From G963676655 sp963678305 (GTDB lineage Bacteria > Verrucomicrobiota > Lentisphaeria > Victivallales > Victivallaceae), in NCBI GenBank assembly GCA_963678305.2, contig CAXXVV010000011.1, positions 310,001 to 374,000 on the forward strand: a DNA stretch of 64,000 nucleotides. The letters are read 5' to 3'. A program made the position numbers and the translations under genes. Below the pieces are notes generated by a model. The model was not told where the DNA came from, made no database searches, and saw only the letters and a list, made by a program, of their open reading frames with translations. The stretch's first letter is position 1. Each line of letters opens with the position of its first letter. Shown here one piece after another: positions 53,210-61,595 of this stretch.

Positions 53210-54358
53210 ATGACTGCCATAAATTATAAACTAAAAAAAACGGACGTGAACGACGAACAAGCAACGGAAATGAAAAAAATTGTTTTTTCAAGAAAGAAAA
53301 AAATTACAATATTCATTTTCATGATTCTTCTGCCGTTTATCGGACTGCTGTTGCTTGAAGCGATTTTACAGCTTTTCTGGGCACAGCCTCCACGCGGGTT
53401 TACCGAAAGGCTTTTTATTCAAGAACACGATATTACCAAAGTTAAACAAGGGATAAAAGGACGTCAATACAGCAGAGAATTTGATGTTTCAGTTGAAGGG
53501 AACAAGCTTGGATACCGCAAATGCCCGGGTTTTGCCCCGGAGAAAAAGCCGGATATAATTCTGCTGGGTGATTCATATTGCTTCGGCTGGGGTGTCGAAG
53601 CGGAAGAAACAGCGGGAGCGAAAATTGCCAAAGCAACCGGATTGAACATTTACAATCTGGGCATGCCGGGCGACGATGTGTTCAGGCAAATAAAACGATT
53701 GAAGGAGATCAATCCGGGTAAGTGCCGGGCGATCATCCTGCTGTTTTTCGACAACGACCTTTCGGATGAATTCAGGCGTACGCAATCTGCCGGCGTTAAA
53801 AAGGAGAATGGGCAACCACCATCGCAAAAAGCACCAGAATCTTCCCCGGTAAATTTGCGTCAAAAAATATTGCAAAGCCATGTGGTAAGGCTGGTCGGAA
53901 GAGCAGTTGACGCCTGCGGCCTGTCATCCTCAGCGGCCAATGTATTCGGATTCAAACAGCTTCAGGCGAAAGCATTCAAAGAGGTTATGCAGGCACATCG
54001 CAAGGTTTTCTATGATTCAGCGGCCTGGAAACGTCTAGAGGCGGAATATGTTAAATTATTCAACGCAGCACGGCAAGAATCAGATAAAGTGTTTGTCATA
54101 CGCATTGTCGCTCCGTTCGTCAAAGACTTCAAAATACCTGAAAACAGCGACTATGACCTGAGTCTCTGCGATATAAACATGCTGAGATTGGCCAACGAAA
54201 ACGGAGTGAAATATTTAATATTTTCACCTGAAAACGACGAGCAATACTTTTACAGGTTCGATCAGCACCTTAATCCGTCTGGACACAAAGTTTTAGCTGA
54301 ATTCATAATGGACAACATAGATTTAACTGAAAAAAAGCAGAATAAAGTATCACGTTAA
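53210..54358 (+). CDS. Membrane-anchored SGNH/GDSL-like protein
   Basis: A 382-residue protein with a basic N-terminus and one transmembrane helix (about residues 34-58, ITIFIFMILLPFIGLLLLEA), then an extracytoplasmic SGNH-hydrolase-like domain: DIILLGDSYCFGWGVEAEET (nucleophile Ser in GDSY), YNLGMPGDDVFRQI, IILLFFDNDLSDEF and a C-terminal DQHLNPSGHKVLAEF with the Asp and His pair. This architecture fits O-acetyl transfer or removal on polysaccharides in the periplasm (AlgX/AlgJ-like or esterase). The ATG at 53210 has AAGGATCGGCTG upstream. It is the last gene before the right inverted repeat. Confidence 0.8.
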   Translation: MTAINYKLKKTDVNDEQATEMKKIVFSRKKKITIFIFMILLPFIGLLLLEAILQLFWAQPPRGFTERLFIQEHDITKVKQGIKGRQYSREFDVSVEGNKLGYRKCPGFAPEKKPDIILLGDSYCFGWGVEAEETAGAKIAKATGLNIYNLGMPGDDVFRQIKRLKEINPGKCRAIILLFFDNDLSDEFRRTQSAGVKKENGQPPSQKAPESSPVNLRQKILQSHVVRLVGRAVDACGLSSSAANVFGFKQLQAKAFKEVMQAHRKVFYDSAAWKRLEAEYVKLFNAARQESDKVFVIRIVAPFVKDFKIPENSDYDLSLCDINMLRLANENGVKYLIFSPENDEQYFYRFDQHLNPSGHKVLAEFIMDNIDLTEKKQNKVSR

Positions 54359-54393
54359 ACCAGCTGACTGCCGACGGCAACAGGGGATATTAT

Positions 54394-54651
54394 TACTCCG
54401 GCTGATAATTACCTTGCGTTATATGTCGCCCATTCAGGGCTTTTAATGTTTTCTAACTGTTCCCGGGGTCCAATCGCTACGCTCAATCACCCCGGGCTTT
54501 TGTTATATGCTGCGCTTTCAGGGCTTTTAATGTTTTCTAACTGTTCCCGGGGTCCAATCGCTACGCTCAATCACCCCGGGCTTTTGTTATATGCTGCGCT
54601 TTCAGCGCTATTCAAAAAAATGCAATATGATTATATGCCGGACTAATAGTA
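54394..54651. repeat. Right inverted repeat with an 84-bp tandem duplication
   Basis: This is the reverse complement of 36398-36571, extended from 174 to 258 bp by one extra 84-bp unit (GCGCTTTCAGGGCTTTTAAT ... TTATATGCT). The two units inside it appear identical. The duplication creates a spurious open frame with a perfect 28-residue repeat. With the left copy it flanks 17.8 kb of polysaccharide genes in opposite orientation. Confidence 0.92.
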
Positions 54652-54777
54652 TGATTATTTCCCATGCACCGTTGCAAGAATCTTTCTTACAGAGTGAAAA
54701 GCGACGTTTCACTGTTTTACATATACCGAATACTTCAATAGGATTATGATTTATCAATATATTATTTTATTGCAACC

Positions 54778-54806
54778 TTGAATTAAACTTTTATTATCGT
54801 TATATT
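54778..54806 (+). promoter_or_regulatory. Candidate promoter of the second polysaccharide operon
   Basis: TTGAAT, 17 bp, TATATT. The -10 and spacing equal those at 36595-36623. The ops-like element follows 24 bp after the -10. The other bases of the 54652-54829 gap are AT-rich without a recognisable gene. Confidence 0.55.
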
Positions 54807-54829
54807 ATTTAACGTTATTATTTAGGAAT

Positions 54830-54845
54830 TGACGGGGCGGAGCGT
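54830..54845 (+). promoter_or_regulatory. ops/JUMPstart-like element in the leader of operon 2
   Basis: TGACGGGGCGGAGCGT, identical to 36673-36688 and in the same orientation, while the sequences on both sides differ. It lies 91 bp before the first start codon. Unlike the left copy it is followed by ATTTAAG, not GCC. Confidence 0.6.
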
Positions 54846-54920
54846 ATTTAAGTTAACGATTCTACAAAAACAATCTACCAAATCCACATAATTGGAACAA
54901 AACGTTATCTTTGCAATTTT

Positions 54921-55529
54921 ATGATTTTAATAGAAAAAAATAAGTTACTTGAACTAAAAATCCTTAAGCATGTTGAGCAAACCCCGCGCTTGAACAATCG
55001 GATGGCAGCCAACGAATTGGGGTGCAGCGTAAAACTTTCGCATGAGCTTCTGGGAAAAATGGTTCACAACGAATTACTTCGCATCGAGAAGTTGCATTCG
55101 CGTCGCTGGGACTACTTTTTGACTCCAAAAGGGATGGCGGAAAAAGCACGGCTGACTTTGGAGTTTCTGGAGTTTTCAATGCAGTTTTATCACGAAGCAA
55201 GGAAAGAAAGTTCGAGTCTGTGCCGGGAGCTGGCGGAAAAAGGAATCACCAAAATAAGTTTTATTGGAGCTGGAGAACTGGCGGAAGTAGCTTATCTCGG
55301 TATTAAAGAGTGGAATCTGGAACTTGAAGAAGTATATGACAATGAGGCTGAACACTTTTTGGGGCATCAGGTGAAACCGCTGTCTGCTATTGAGGATTCA
55401 AAATCTGAAGCTTTGATCGTGTGTCTATATAACAAGAAATATTCGATGACCGACCCGTATCTACCGGAGGGATTACAGAGAAATAACCGGATGCACTGGA
55501 TATTCACAAGCGTAACTGAAAATGATTAA
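54921..55529 (+). CDS. EPS-associated winged-helix regulator with Rossmann-like C-terminus
   Basis: A 202-residue protein. Residues 1-75 look like a MarR/EPS-associated winged helix (LKILKHVEQTPRLNNRMAAN, ELGCSVKLSHELLGKMVHNE, RRWDYFLTPKGMAEKARLT). A helical linker follows, then about 110-200 resemble a nucleotide- or sugar-binding Rossmann unit (KISFIGAGELAEVAYLGI, EEVYDNEAEHFLGHQV, ALIVCLYNKKYSMTDPYLPE). Similar proteins often stand first in exopolysaccharide operons and are thought to tune them. It is the first gene after promoter and ops-like element and overlaps the flippase gene by 8 bases. A dead paralogue is at 52882-53196. Confidence 0.82.
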   Translation: MILIEKNKLLELKILKHVEQTPRLNNRMAANELGCSVKLSHELLGKMVHNELLRIEKLHSRRWDYFLTPKGMAEKARLTLEFLEFSMQFYHEARKESSSLCRELAEKGITKISFIGAGELAEVAYLGIKEWNLELEEVYDNEAEHFLGHQVKPLSAIEDSKSEALIVCLYNKKYSMTDPYLPEGLQRNNRMHWIFTSVTEND

Positions 55530-56880
55530 TACTTTAAAAACACGCTTTACTCATATCCTCTCCCATAAAGGTTTAAAACTGTACGGCGCCAACATGTTCT
55601 GGTTGTTTCTTGACAAATTTATCAGAATGCTGTTGGGGTTTTCGATTGGAATATATGTTGCGCGCAAATTGGGTCCGGGACAGTTTGGGATGCTCAACTA
55701 TGCAATCAGTTTTGCCGCATTGTTCACGTTTCTGGTAAATCTTGGCATCAACAGCGTACTGGTCAGGCAACTGGTAAACTCACCGGAGCAGAGAGATGAA
55801 CTGCTTGGAACGTCGACAATCCTGAAGTTCAGCGGCTGGCTCGTCATGTTCCTGATAATCATCGTGAGCCTGTTTGTTGTTCCCGGCATGACCGGGGCGA
55901 GAAAGATGATCCTGATTATTAGCGCCGGCTACTTGTTCCAGGTATTTCAAACCGTTGATTACTATTTTCAAGCAAAAGTTCAGTCAAAATACGTGGCCTT
56001 ATCTCAAATGGCCGCCTGGATAATTGTATCCGCATGCCGGGCGTACTTCGCCTTTGCAGGTGTCCCTGTTCTTTATTTCGCCATTCTTGAATCTGCGAAC
56101 ATGTTCCTGACTGCACTGGGTTTTGCGTTATTCTATGCATATACAACGGGCTCAATCTTTAAATGGCGTTTTCATATGCAAACAGCAAAGTCGTTGATGC
56201 ATGAATGTTGGCCGCTTTTGCTTAGCAGTGCTACCATCATGATATATATGAGAATCGATCAGGTTATGATAAAAACGATGATCAGCCCGGAAGCCAACGG
56301 CCAGTATGCTATTGCCATCAGGTTGTGTGAAATGTGGTACATTCTGCCGATTATAATCGGTTCAACAATGTTTCCGACAATCATCAGGGCAAAGAAGGTG
56401 TCTCAGGCTCATTACGAACACCGGTTACGGATATATGGCACGATAATGATCTGGCTGGGTATATTCGTTGCCTTGTTCATGAGTCTGGCTGGCTCGTTTC
56501 TGGTGAATTTGCTATATGGAGCAGCTTATCATCAGGCCGGAACAATCATTGTGCTCTACAGTTGGGCAGGGATATTAATTTTTTACGGAGCGGTCAGCGG
56601 AAAATGGCTCATCAATGAGAACCTGACGAAATACACGTTGTTATCGACTGCGTCGATATGCATAATAAATGTAACGGCAAACATCATATTCATCCGCTGG
56701 TTCGGGGTTTACGGTGCCGCGATTGCGACGTTAACGGCTTATTTTGCAACAGATTTTATAATAATGCCTGCGGTAAAAGAAATGAGGCCGATGTTTTTTC
56801 TATTTTTCTCATCGCTGGTGCCGGTATATTTTTTCAAGGCTTTATTGACTCATACTTCAAAGAGTCGACATCATATATAA
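55522..56880 (+). CDS. wzx: Polysaccharide flippase (Wzx/MVF-like)
   Basis: A 452-residue membrane protein with about twelve to fourteen helices: LYGANMFWLFLDKFIRMLLG, GIYVARKLGPGQFGMLNYAI and INSVLVRQLVNSPEQRDELL are typical of the PST/Wzx flippases, and LLYGAAYHQAGTIIVLYSWA occurs in the second half. It moves undecaprenyl-linked oligosaccharides to the periplasm. With wzm/wzt nearby, the locus carries two routes of glycan export, so the two operons may make two different polymers. No Wzy polymerase is recognised inside the window; it may lie beyond 64 kb. Confidence 0.9.
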   Translation: MINTLKTRFTHILSHKGLKLYGANMFWLFLDKFIRMLLGFSIGIYVARKLGPGQFGMLNYAISFAALFTFLVNLGINSVLVRQLVNSPEQRDELLGTSTILKFSGWLVMFLIIIVSLFVVPGMTGARKMILIISAGYLFQVFQTVDYYFQAKVQSKYVALSQMAAWIIVSACRAYFAFAGVPVLYFAILESANMFLTALGFALFYAYTTGSIFKWRFHMQTAKSLMHECWPLLLSSATIMIYMRIDQVMIKTMISPEANGQYAIAIRLCEMWYILPIIIGSTMFPTIIRAKKVSQAHYEHRLRIYGTIMIWLGIFVALFMSLAGSFLVNLLYGAAYHQAGTIIVLYSWAGILIFYGAVSGKWLINENLTKYTLLSTASICIINVTANIIFIRWFGVYGAAIATLTAYFATDFIIMPAVKEMRPMFFLFFSSLVPVYFFKALLTHTSKSRHHI

Positions 56881-56923
56881 CCATATTAATATTGTCAACC
56901 GAATATAAAACAAGGGAATTGTT

Positions 56924-58144
56924 ATGAAGAAGTGCTTATCGTGCGGACAGGAGATAGATGCATTTATGTCTTTCGGTCAGATGCCGATAGCGAACGGTTT
57001 TTTGCGGGAGGACCAATTTGAGAATGAATATTTTTTTGAGATGGAAGTTGGGTTTTGTCCGGTCTGCAAGATGTTGCAGTTGTTGAATCAGCCTGAACGA
57101 GAGCAGATGTTCAATGATACCTACGCTTTTTTCTCCGGAACCTCCAGGCTGATGGGCGAACACTTCCGTACTTTTGCTGAGCACGTCCGTGATAACCTGA
57201 TCATAGAAAAAGAAGATCCGTTTATAGTTGAGATCGGCAGTAATGACGGGATCATGTTGAAGAACTTTGTCGAGTGGGGGATTCGACATTTAGGGGTTGA
57301 GCCGTCGGCCAACGTGGCGGCATCCGCAAAAAACAACGGTGTCAACACCATTGTTGAATTTTTTGACAAGGAGTGTGCCAGCCGGATAGTTGAACAACAC
57401 GGCAACGCCGATGCGTTCATAGCGGCCAATGTAATGTGCCATATTCCTTATATGCACTCGATAATCGAAGGGATCAAAGTGTTGCTGAAACGTGACGGGG
57501 TTGCGGTCTTTGAGGATCCTTACCTGGGATCGGTAATTGAAAAAACCACTTTTGACCAGATTTACGACGAGCATGTATTTTTATTTTCGGTGCATTCGAT
57601 CAGCTATTTATTTGGGATGCACGACATGGAACTGATAGATGTTGAGCCGCAGGAAACGCACGGCGGCTCGATGCGCTATATTCTGGCAAAATGCGGTGAG
57701 CGGAAAGTGTCCCCGAATGTTGAAGCTGTTTTACGCCGGGAGCAACAGCTTGGTTTGGATAAAGCTGAAACGTTCATGATTTTTAAGAAAAATTGTGAGG
57801 AGTTCAGGGAGAAACTGGTATCGCTACTCCGTGAAGTACGGAGCCGGGGCGGCAAAATAGCCGGTTACGCGGCTACATCAAAAAGCACGACGATCATAAA
57901 CTATTGCGGCATCACGACCGACGACATTGATTATATCTGTGACACAACCCCGGTCAAGCAAGGGAAATTTAGTCCGGGAGCGCATATTCCGATCAAAGCC
58001 TATGAAGAGTTCCGGGCGGATTATCCTGAGTATGCGCTGTTGTTCGGTTATAACCACGAAAAAGAGATTATGGCAAAAGAGGATGATTTTAAAGCAGCCG
58101 GCGGCAAATGGATTGTTTACGTTCCGGAGATCATGGTGAAGTAA
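56924..58144 (+). CDS. NDP-sugar C-methyltransferase-like SAM enzyme
   Basis: A 406-residue paralogue of the enzyme at 40174-41400. The zinc domain shows KKCLSCGQEI and VGFCPVCKMLQL; the SAM fold shows FIVEIGSNDGIMLKNFVEWG and AFIAANVMCHIPYMHSIIEG; FDQIYDEHVFLFSVHSI is the active-site region (Glu-His), and KIAGYAATSKSTTIINY the C-terminal domain marker. It methylates carbon of an NDP-ketosugar, or acts in a related branched-sugar step. The ribosome site CAAGGGAATTGTT precedes the ATG. The gene is followed by 300 bp of decayed sequence. Confidence 0.88.
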   Translation: MKKCLSCGQEIDAFMSFGQMPIANGFLREDQFENEYFFEMEVGFCPVCKMLQLLNQPEREQMFNDTYAFFSGTSRLMGEHFRTFAEHVRDNLIIEKEDPFIVEIGSNDGIMLKNFVEWGIRHLGVEPSANVAASAKNNGVNTIVEFFDKECASRIVEQHGNADAFIAANVMCHIPYMHSIIEGIKVLLKRDGVAVFEDPYLGSVIEKTTFDQIYDEHVFLFSVHSISYLFGMHDMELIDVEPQETHGGSMRYILAKCGERKVSPNVEAVLRREQQLGLDKAETFMIFKKNCEEFREKLVSLLREVRSRGGKIAGYAATSKSTTIINYCGITTDDIDYICDTTPVKQGKFSPGAHIPIKAYEEFRADYPEYALLFGYNHEKEIMAKEDDFKAAGGKWIVYVPEIMVK

Positions 58145-58445
58145 TAATTTCAACGGAGGCGTTTCGTGTGCAATGTGTTGTCCATGAAAATGATATGGAT
58201 GCGGTAGTTTAATGATTCTTGTCACGTGTTTGGTCTATTCCAGTAACGGAGGCAAGTTAGCTCAAGCGTGAGAGACATACTGCGGAGTGTTCCATGGCAT
58301 TGGCGTCGCCGGCGAAACCGATGCCGGCACAAGGTGATCTCCGTCTCTCATCCTGCAAATGATTCGTGCCGCCGCTTGCTGGATTCATTCTCCCGTACCG
58401 ATCCGCTGGCAGCCGGCTTTCGTAAAACTTTGTCAAGGGGTATAA
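58145..58445. other. Decayed sequence between the C-methyltransferase and aminotransferase remnant
   Basis: No intact gene is present. Short protein-like pieces occur in different frames (for example YCGVFHGIGVAGETDAGTR near 58275-58340 and MILVTCLVYSSNGGKLAQA from 58212), which suggests a gene broken by frameshifts, but I cannot identify them. The 92-residue frame at 58268-58546 is Arg/Ser-rich, overlaps the aminotransferase tail in another frame, and is not believed. Confidence 0.45.
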
Positions 58446-58571
58446 GGTTTGGTCAAAACAGAATATATCAAGGATCGGATACTGTCACTCCCCGTGTATC
58501 CGGAGTTGGCGAATACGGACGTAAACAAGATAATTTTGCTGATTAGGGGGTTTTATGAGGAGGCGACATGA
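58446..58571 (+). pseudogene. C-terminal remnant of a DegT/DnrJ/EryC1 aminotransferase
   Basis: The frame reads GLVKTEYIKDRILSLPVYPE and goes on with LANTDVNKIILLIRGFYEEAT to a TGA at 58571. RILSLPVYPEL is the typical closing motif of PLP-dependent sugar aminotransferases of the DegT/DnrJ/EryC1/StrS family. The stop overlaps the start of the next gene as ATGA, the coupling expected of the original intact gene. The catalytic part, with the PLP lysine, is gone. Confidence 0.7.
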
Positions 58572-59005
58572 TTGATGGAGTTAAGTTAAAGCGCCTGGCA
58601 AGTCATTGCGATGAAAGGGGATTCTTCCGGGAACTCATTCGTTGTACCGATGATTTTTTTACGGCGGGCTTTGGGCAATTGAGTCATTCACTGGTAAACG
58701 AAGGCGTCGTCAAGGCCTGGCACGCCCATGTATATCAAAGTCAATGGAATTATGTGGTTAACGGTTTGATTCGGGTTGCGCTGTATGACAACCGCAAGGC
58801 TTCACCGACTTTCGGGGAACTGGAGGAGTTTGAATGCGGAGACGACCGGGCGGCAACGGTGTACTTTTTCCCTCCGGGGGTGTTGCACGGCTACAAATGC
58901 GTCAAGGGCCCGATGAACATCATATATGTAACCAGCGGCACTTATGATTTGGAGGACGAAATCAGGATTGGGCATTCTGAAGTGGATTATGATTGGCAAA
59001 GATAA
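58568..59005 (+). CDS. RmlC-like cupin, dTDP-4-dehydrorhamnose 3,5-epimerase family
   Basis: A 145-residue short cupin. RLASHCDERGFFRELIRC is the family start, LSHSLVNEGVVKAWHAHVYQ contains the His region in place of the catalytic RGxHFQ motif, and YFFPPGVLHGYKCVKGPMN is the C-terminal cupin strand. It is shorter than the classic RmlC (about 180) and resembles the WxcM-like/FdtA-type ketoisomerase or epimerase cupins, so it may isomerise or epimerise an NDP-4-keto sugar. It overlaps the vanished aminotransferase upstream (ATGA) and the SDR gene downstream. Confidence 0.8.
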   Translation: MIDGVKLKRLASHCDERGFFRELIRCTDDFFTAGFGQLSHSLVNEGVVKAWHAHVYQSQWNYVVNGLIRVALYDNRKASPTFGELEEFECGDDRAATVYFFPPGVLHGYKCVKGPMNIIYVTSGTYDLEDEIRIGHSEVDYDWQR

Positions 59006-59984
59006 AGTTTTAAGTAAATACGCGGGCAAAAGTGTCGTTGTCACTGGAGCCGGCGGGTATCTTGGTTCCGCCCTGACAGCAGCTCTATTCCCGGTCGCGA
59101 CAACCATTTACAGAGTTAGCCGGTCCCTGCGTCATCTGGCGCCGCCGGGAACGACAAAAGCAAACATTGAAGATATCGAAGCGGATCTTCGTGATATAGA
59201 TAGTTGGAAAGGTTTATGTTCCAATGCGGATATAATATTTCATTTATCATCCCAGACTAATGTCTATACCGCGTGGGAAGATCCTGAAACCGACTGGCGA
59301 ATAAATGTTCTGCCAGTATTGAATATGCTCGAAACCTGTCATAGGCTCGAGCGAAAACCGTTCATTGTATTAACGGGGACGGCAACCGAAGTCGGCTTGA
59401 CGGAAGGATTCCCGGTCAACGAGAAAGTCAAGGATAATCCGGTAACGATCTATGATGCCCATAAGTTGGCGGCTGAAAATTACATAAAGACTTACTGCGC
59501 GAATAATTATGCAGCAGGAACGGTATTGCGTTTATCCAATGTCTACGGCAGCGGCAGCAGTATGAACAAGGGGCGTGGTTTCATCAATTTCATGGTTAGA
59601 AAGGCGTTGAAAGGCGAGCCTCTAACGATATACGGTGATGGTGAATATATCAGAGATTACATATATAAGGATGATGTAATAAACGCCCTGTTGCGCTGTC
59701 TGCCGATGTCCAACGCCCTGAACGGGCGGGATTTCATTATCGGTTCGGGTTTTGGCTTGACGTTGAAAGAGGCGGTTTACAAGATCGCTTCAAAGGCCGA
59801 AAAAATTACCGGGAAGGTTGTTGCGGTTGAGCATGTTTCCGTGCCGGAAGGACTTTCCCCGATTGAATACCGGAATTTCATTGCGGACACTTCCGCTTTC
59901 AGGACTGCGTCCGGCTGGCATACCGAATATGATTTTGATTCCGGATTGGAAAAATTATTTAAGGATATTCAGAAAGGAATGTAA
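58989..59984 (+). CDS. NAD-dependent epimerase/dehydratase (extended SDR)
   Basis: A 331-residue extended SDR. KSVVVTGAGGYLGSALTAAL is the NAD motif, ADIIFHLSSQTNVYTAWEDP the conserved second strand, VLTGTATEVG the Thr/Ser region and YDAHKLAAENYIK the catalytic YxxxK. GDGEYIRDYIYKDDVINALL is the usual sugar-nucleotide pattern. It probably makes or epimerises an NDP-hexose or reduces a 4-keto sugar. The ATG at 58989 is chosen over a longer frame from 58944; even so it overlaps the cupin gene by 17 bases. The stop overlaps the next start (TAATG). Confidence 0.88.
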   Translation: MIGKDKVLSKYAGKSVVVTGAGGYLGSALTAALFPVATTIYRVSRSLRHLAPPGTTKANIEDIEADLRDIDSWKGLCSNADIIFHLSSQTNVYTAWEDPETDWRINVLPVLNMLETCHRLERKPFIVLTGTATEVGLTEGFPVNEKVKDNPVTIYDAHKLAAENYIKTYCANNYAAGTVLRLSNVYGSGSSMNKGRGFINFMVRKALKGEPLTIYGDGEYIRDYIYKDDVINALLRCLPMSNALNGRDFIIGSGFGLTLKEAVYKIASKAEKITGKVVAVEHVSVPEGLSPIEYRNFIADTSAFRTASGWHTEYDFDSGLEKLFKDIQKGM

Positions 59985-60595
59985 TGAAAGAAATCAAGTT
60001 GAATTTGGGTTGCGGCGGCAGACCATTGCCTGGATACATCAACATCGATACAGACAGCCTGGAGAACATGAAAAAGCGTTATCCTGATCAAGAATTTCCG
60101 GAAGGAATTGAAATATTTAATTATAACATATTCAATCTGCCCTATGATTCTGGTTCAGTATCCGAAATCAGGGCTGATTCCATGATTGAACACTTGTCGT
60201 TTAAAGAGGAATCATTATTTTTTTATGAGATGAAAAGAGTCTTGAAAACGGGAGGAATGATTAATTTATCAACAACTGACTTTGTTGAAATTACCAAGAT
60301 CTGGTTGAACGCCGAAGATAACTGGAAAGAATTTTACCGTGACGATCCGGAGGCGATCAGACAAGAACATTGGTTTGGACAATATTCATATTCAACGGAT
60401 AATCGCTGGGGCTATCTGAGTGCAATGATTTTTGGCAGTCAAAACGGCGAAGGACAATATCATAAGAACTGTTATTCTGAAGACAAACTTAAAGCGATCT
60501 TGAAATACCTGGGGTTTGAATGTATAAAAGTAACACGTTTTAACTGGAAAGGCGACCGTGACCCGATGCTCAGGGTAATTGCTTTTAAAAAATAA
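59984..60595 (+). CDS. Class I SAM-dependent methyltransferase
   Basis: A 203-residue methyltransferase-like protein: KLNLGCGGRPLPGYINIDTD (SAM-binding motif I with LGCGG), FNYNIFNLPYDSGSVSEIRA and SMIEHLSFKEESLFFYEMKR (motif II/III region), VLKTGGMINLSTTDF (post-III). It probably methylates a sugar or phosphate group of the glycan. It is tightly placed between the SDR genes, sharing one base with the first and 14 bp before the second. Confidence 0.88.
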   Translation: MKEIKLNLGCGGRPLPGYINIDTDSLENMKKRYPDQEFPEGIEIFNYNIFNLPYDSGSVSEIRADSMIEHLSFKEESLFFYEMKRVLKTGGMINLSTTDFVEITKIWLNAEDNWKEFYRDDPEAIRQEHWFGQYSYSTDNRWGYLSAMIFGSQNGEGQYHKNCYSEDKLKAILKYLGFECIKVTRFNWKGDRDPMLRVIAFKK

Positions 60596-60609
60596 TCCGG
60601 AGAACAAAT

Positions 60610-61590
60610 ATGCTGAAAAATAAAAAAGCGCTGATCACCGGCGGGCTTGGTTTTATCGGGAGCAACCTGGCACGCAGCTGCCTGGAACTTGGGGCGAAAG
60701 TGACGATATACGACAATCTGGATCATAATTCCGGCGGTAATCTGTATAATGCCAGGGGCATTGAGAATGATACGGAAATTCTGCTTTACGATATTCTTAA
60801 CTTCGATTTATTGTCGCAAGCCATCCGCGGGCAGGATTATGTTTTTAACTGTGCGGCCTCTACATCCCATCCGTTTTCCATGCGGGAACCATGGTCTGAT
60901 ATGGACGCCAACGTTAAGGGGACGATCAACCTGCTTGAAGCGCTCAAACGTTTCAATCCGGAGTGTCGTTTTATCCATATCGGAACCAGCTCCCAGTTGG
61001 GGCCATTGAAATACGAACCCGCTGACGAAAAGCATCCTGAATACCCGACGGACATATATTCCGCCAATAAAATGGTTTCTGAAAAATATGTCCTGATCTA
61101 CACCAGGGCTCACGGCTTGAGGGCTTCCGTCGTCAGGCTAGCCAATATATTCGGTCCGCGGGCGTGCATAAACAGCGCCGAATTTACCTTTAACAACTAC
61201 TTTATCGGTCTGGCTTTGCAGGGAAAACCGATCAACATCTTCGGATCAGGGACACAGAAACGCAACGTGATGTATGTCGATGACGCGGTGAAGGCATTAC
61301 TGGCCGCGGTCCGGCATGAGCAGACATGCGGGAAGAGCTATTTTGCGACCAGCGACACGCATATAAGCGTTTCGGGCATAGCTGAAGCAATTGTGGAAGT
61401 CTTTGGTTCAGGACGGGTTGAATATATTGACTGGCCGAAGGACCGGGCGGCGATTGAAATCGGAGATGCGGTTATATCCAATGCCGAGTTCAAAAAAGCG
61501 ACCGGCTGGGCTCCGGAAGACGGAATCCGGGAGGGGCTGGAAAAAACAAAATCATATTTTGAGAACTGTTTGGAATTCTATATAGGATAA
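60610..61590 (+). CDS. NAD-dependent epimerase/dehydratase (UDP-glucose 4-epimerase-like)
   Basis: A 326-residue extended SDR: KKALITGGLGFIGSNLARSC, VTIYDNLDHNSGGN, YVFNCAASTSHPFSMREPWS, SSQLGPLKYEPADEKHPEYP, YSANKMVSEKY (catalytic YxxxK) and VVRLANIFGPRACINSAEFT. The pattern is close to UDP-glucose 4-epimerases and to CDP-tyvelose 2-epimerase-like enzymes. It interconverts NDP-hexoses. It is placed between a methyltransferase and another SDR. Confidence 0.9.
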   Translation: MLKNKKALITGGLGFIGSNLARSCLELGAKVTIYDNLDHNSGGNLYNARGIENDTEILLYDILNFDLLSQAIRGQDYVFNCAASTSHPFSMREPWSDMDANVKGTINLLEALKRFNPECRFIHIGTSSQLGPLKYEPADEKHPEYPTDIYSANKMVSEKYVLIYTRAHGLRASVVRLANIFGPRACINSAEFTFNNYFIGLALQGKPINIFGSGTQKRNVMYVDDAVKALLAAVRHEQTCGKSYFATSDTHISVSGIAEAIVEVFGSGRVEYIDWPKDRAAIEIGDAVISNAEFKKATGWAPEDGIREGLEKTKSYFENCLEFYIG

Positions 61591-61595
61591 TAATT

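Noticed and set aside
54446..54646. A 66-residue open frame with a perfect 28-residue repeat
   Set aside because: It only translates the duplicated 84-bp unit of the right inverted repeat; 84 is divisible by three, so the frame stays open by chance. No ribosome site or homologue-like content.
58268..58546. A 92-residue open frame
   Set aside because: It is Arg/Ser-rich and lies out of frame with the recognisable aminotransferase tail it overlaps.
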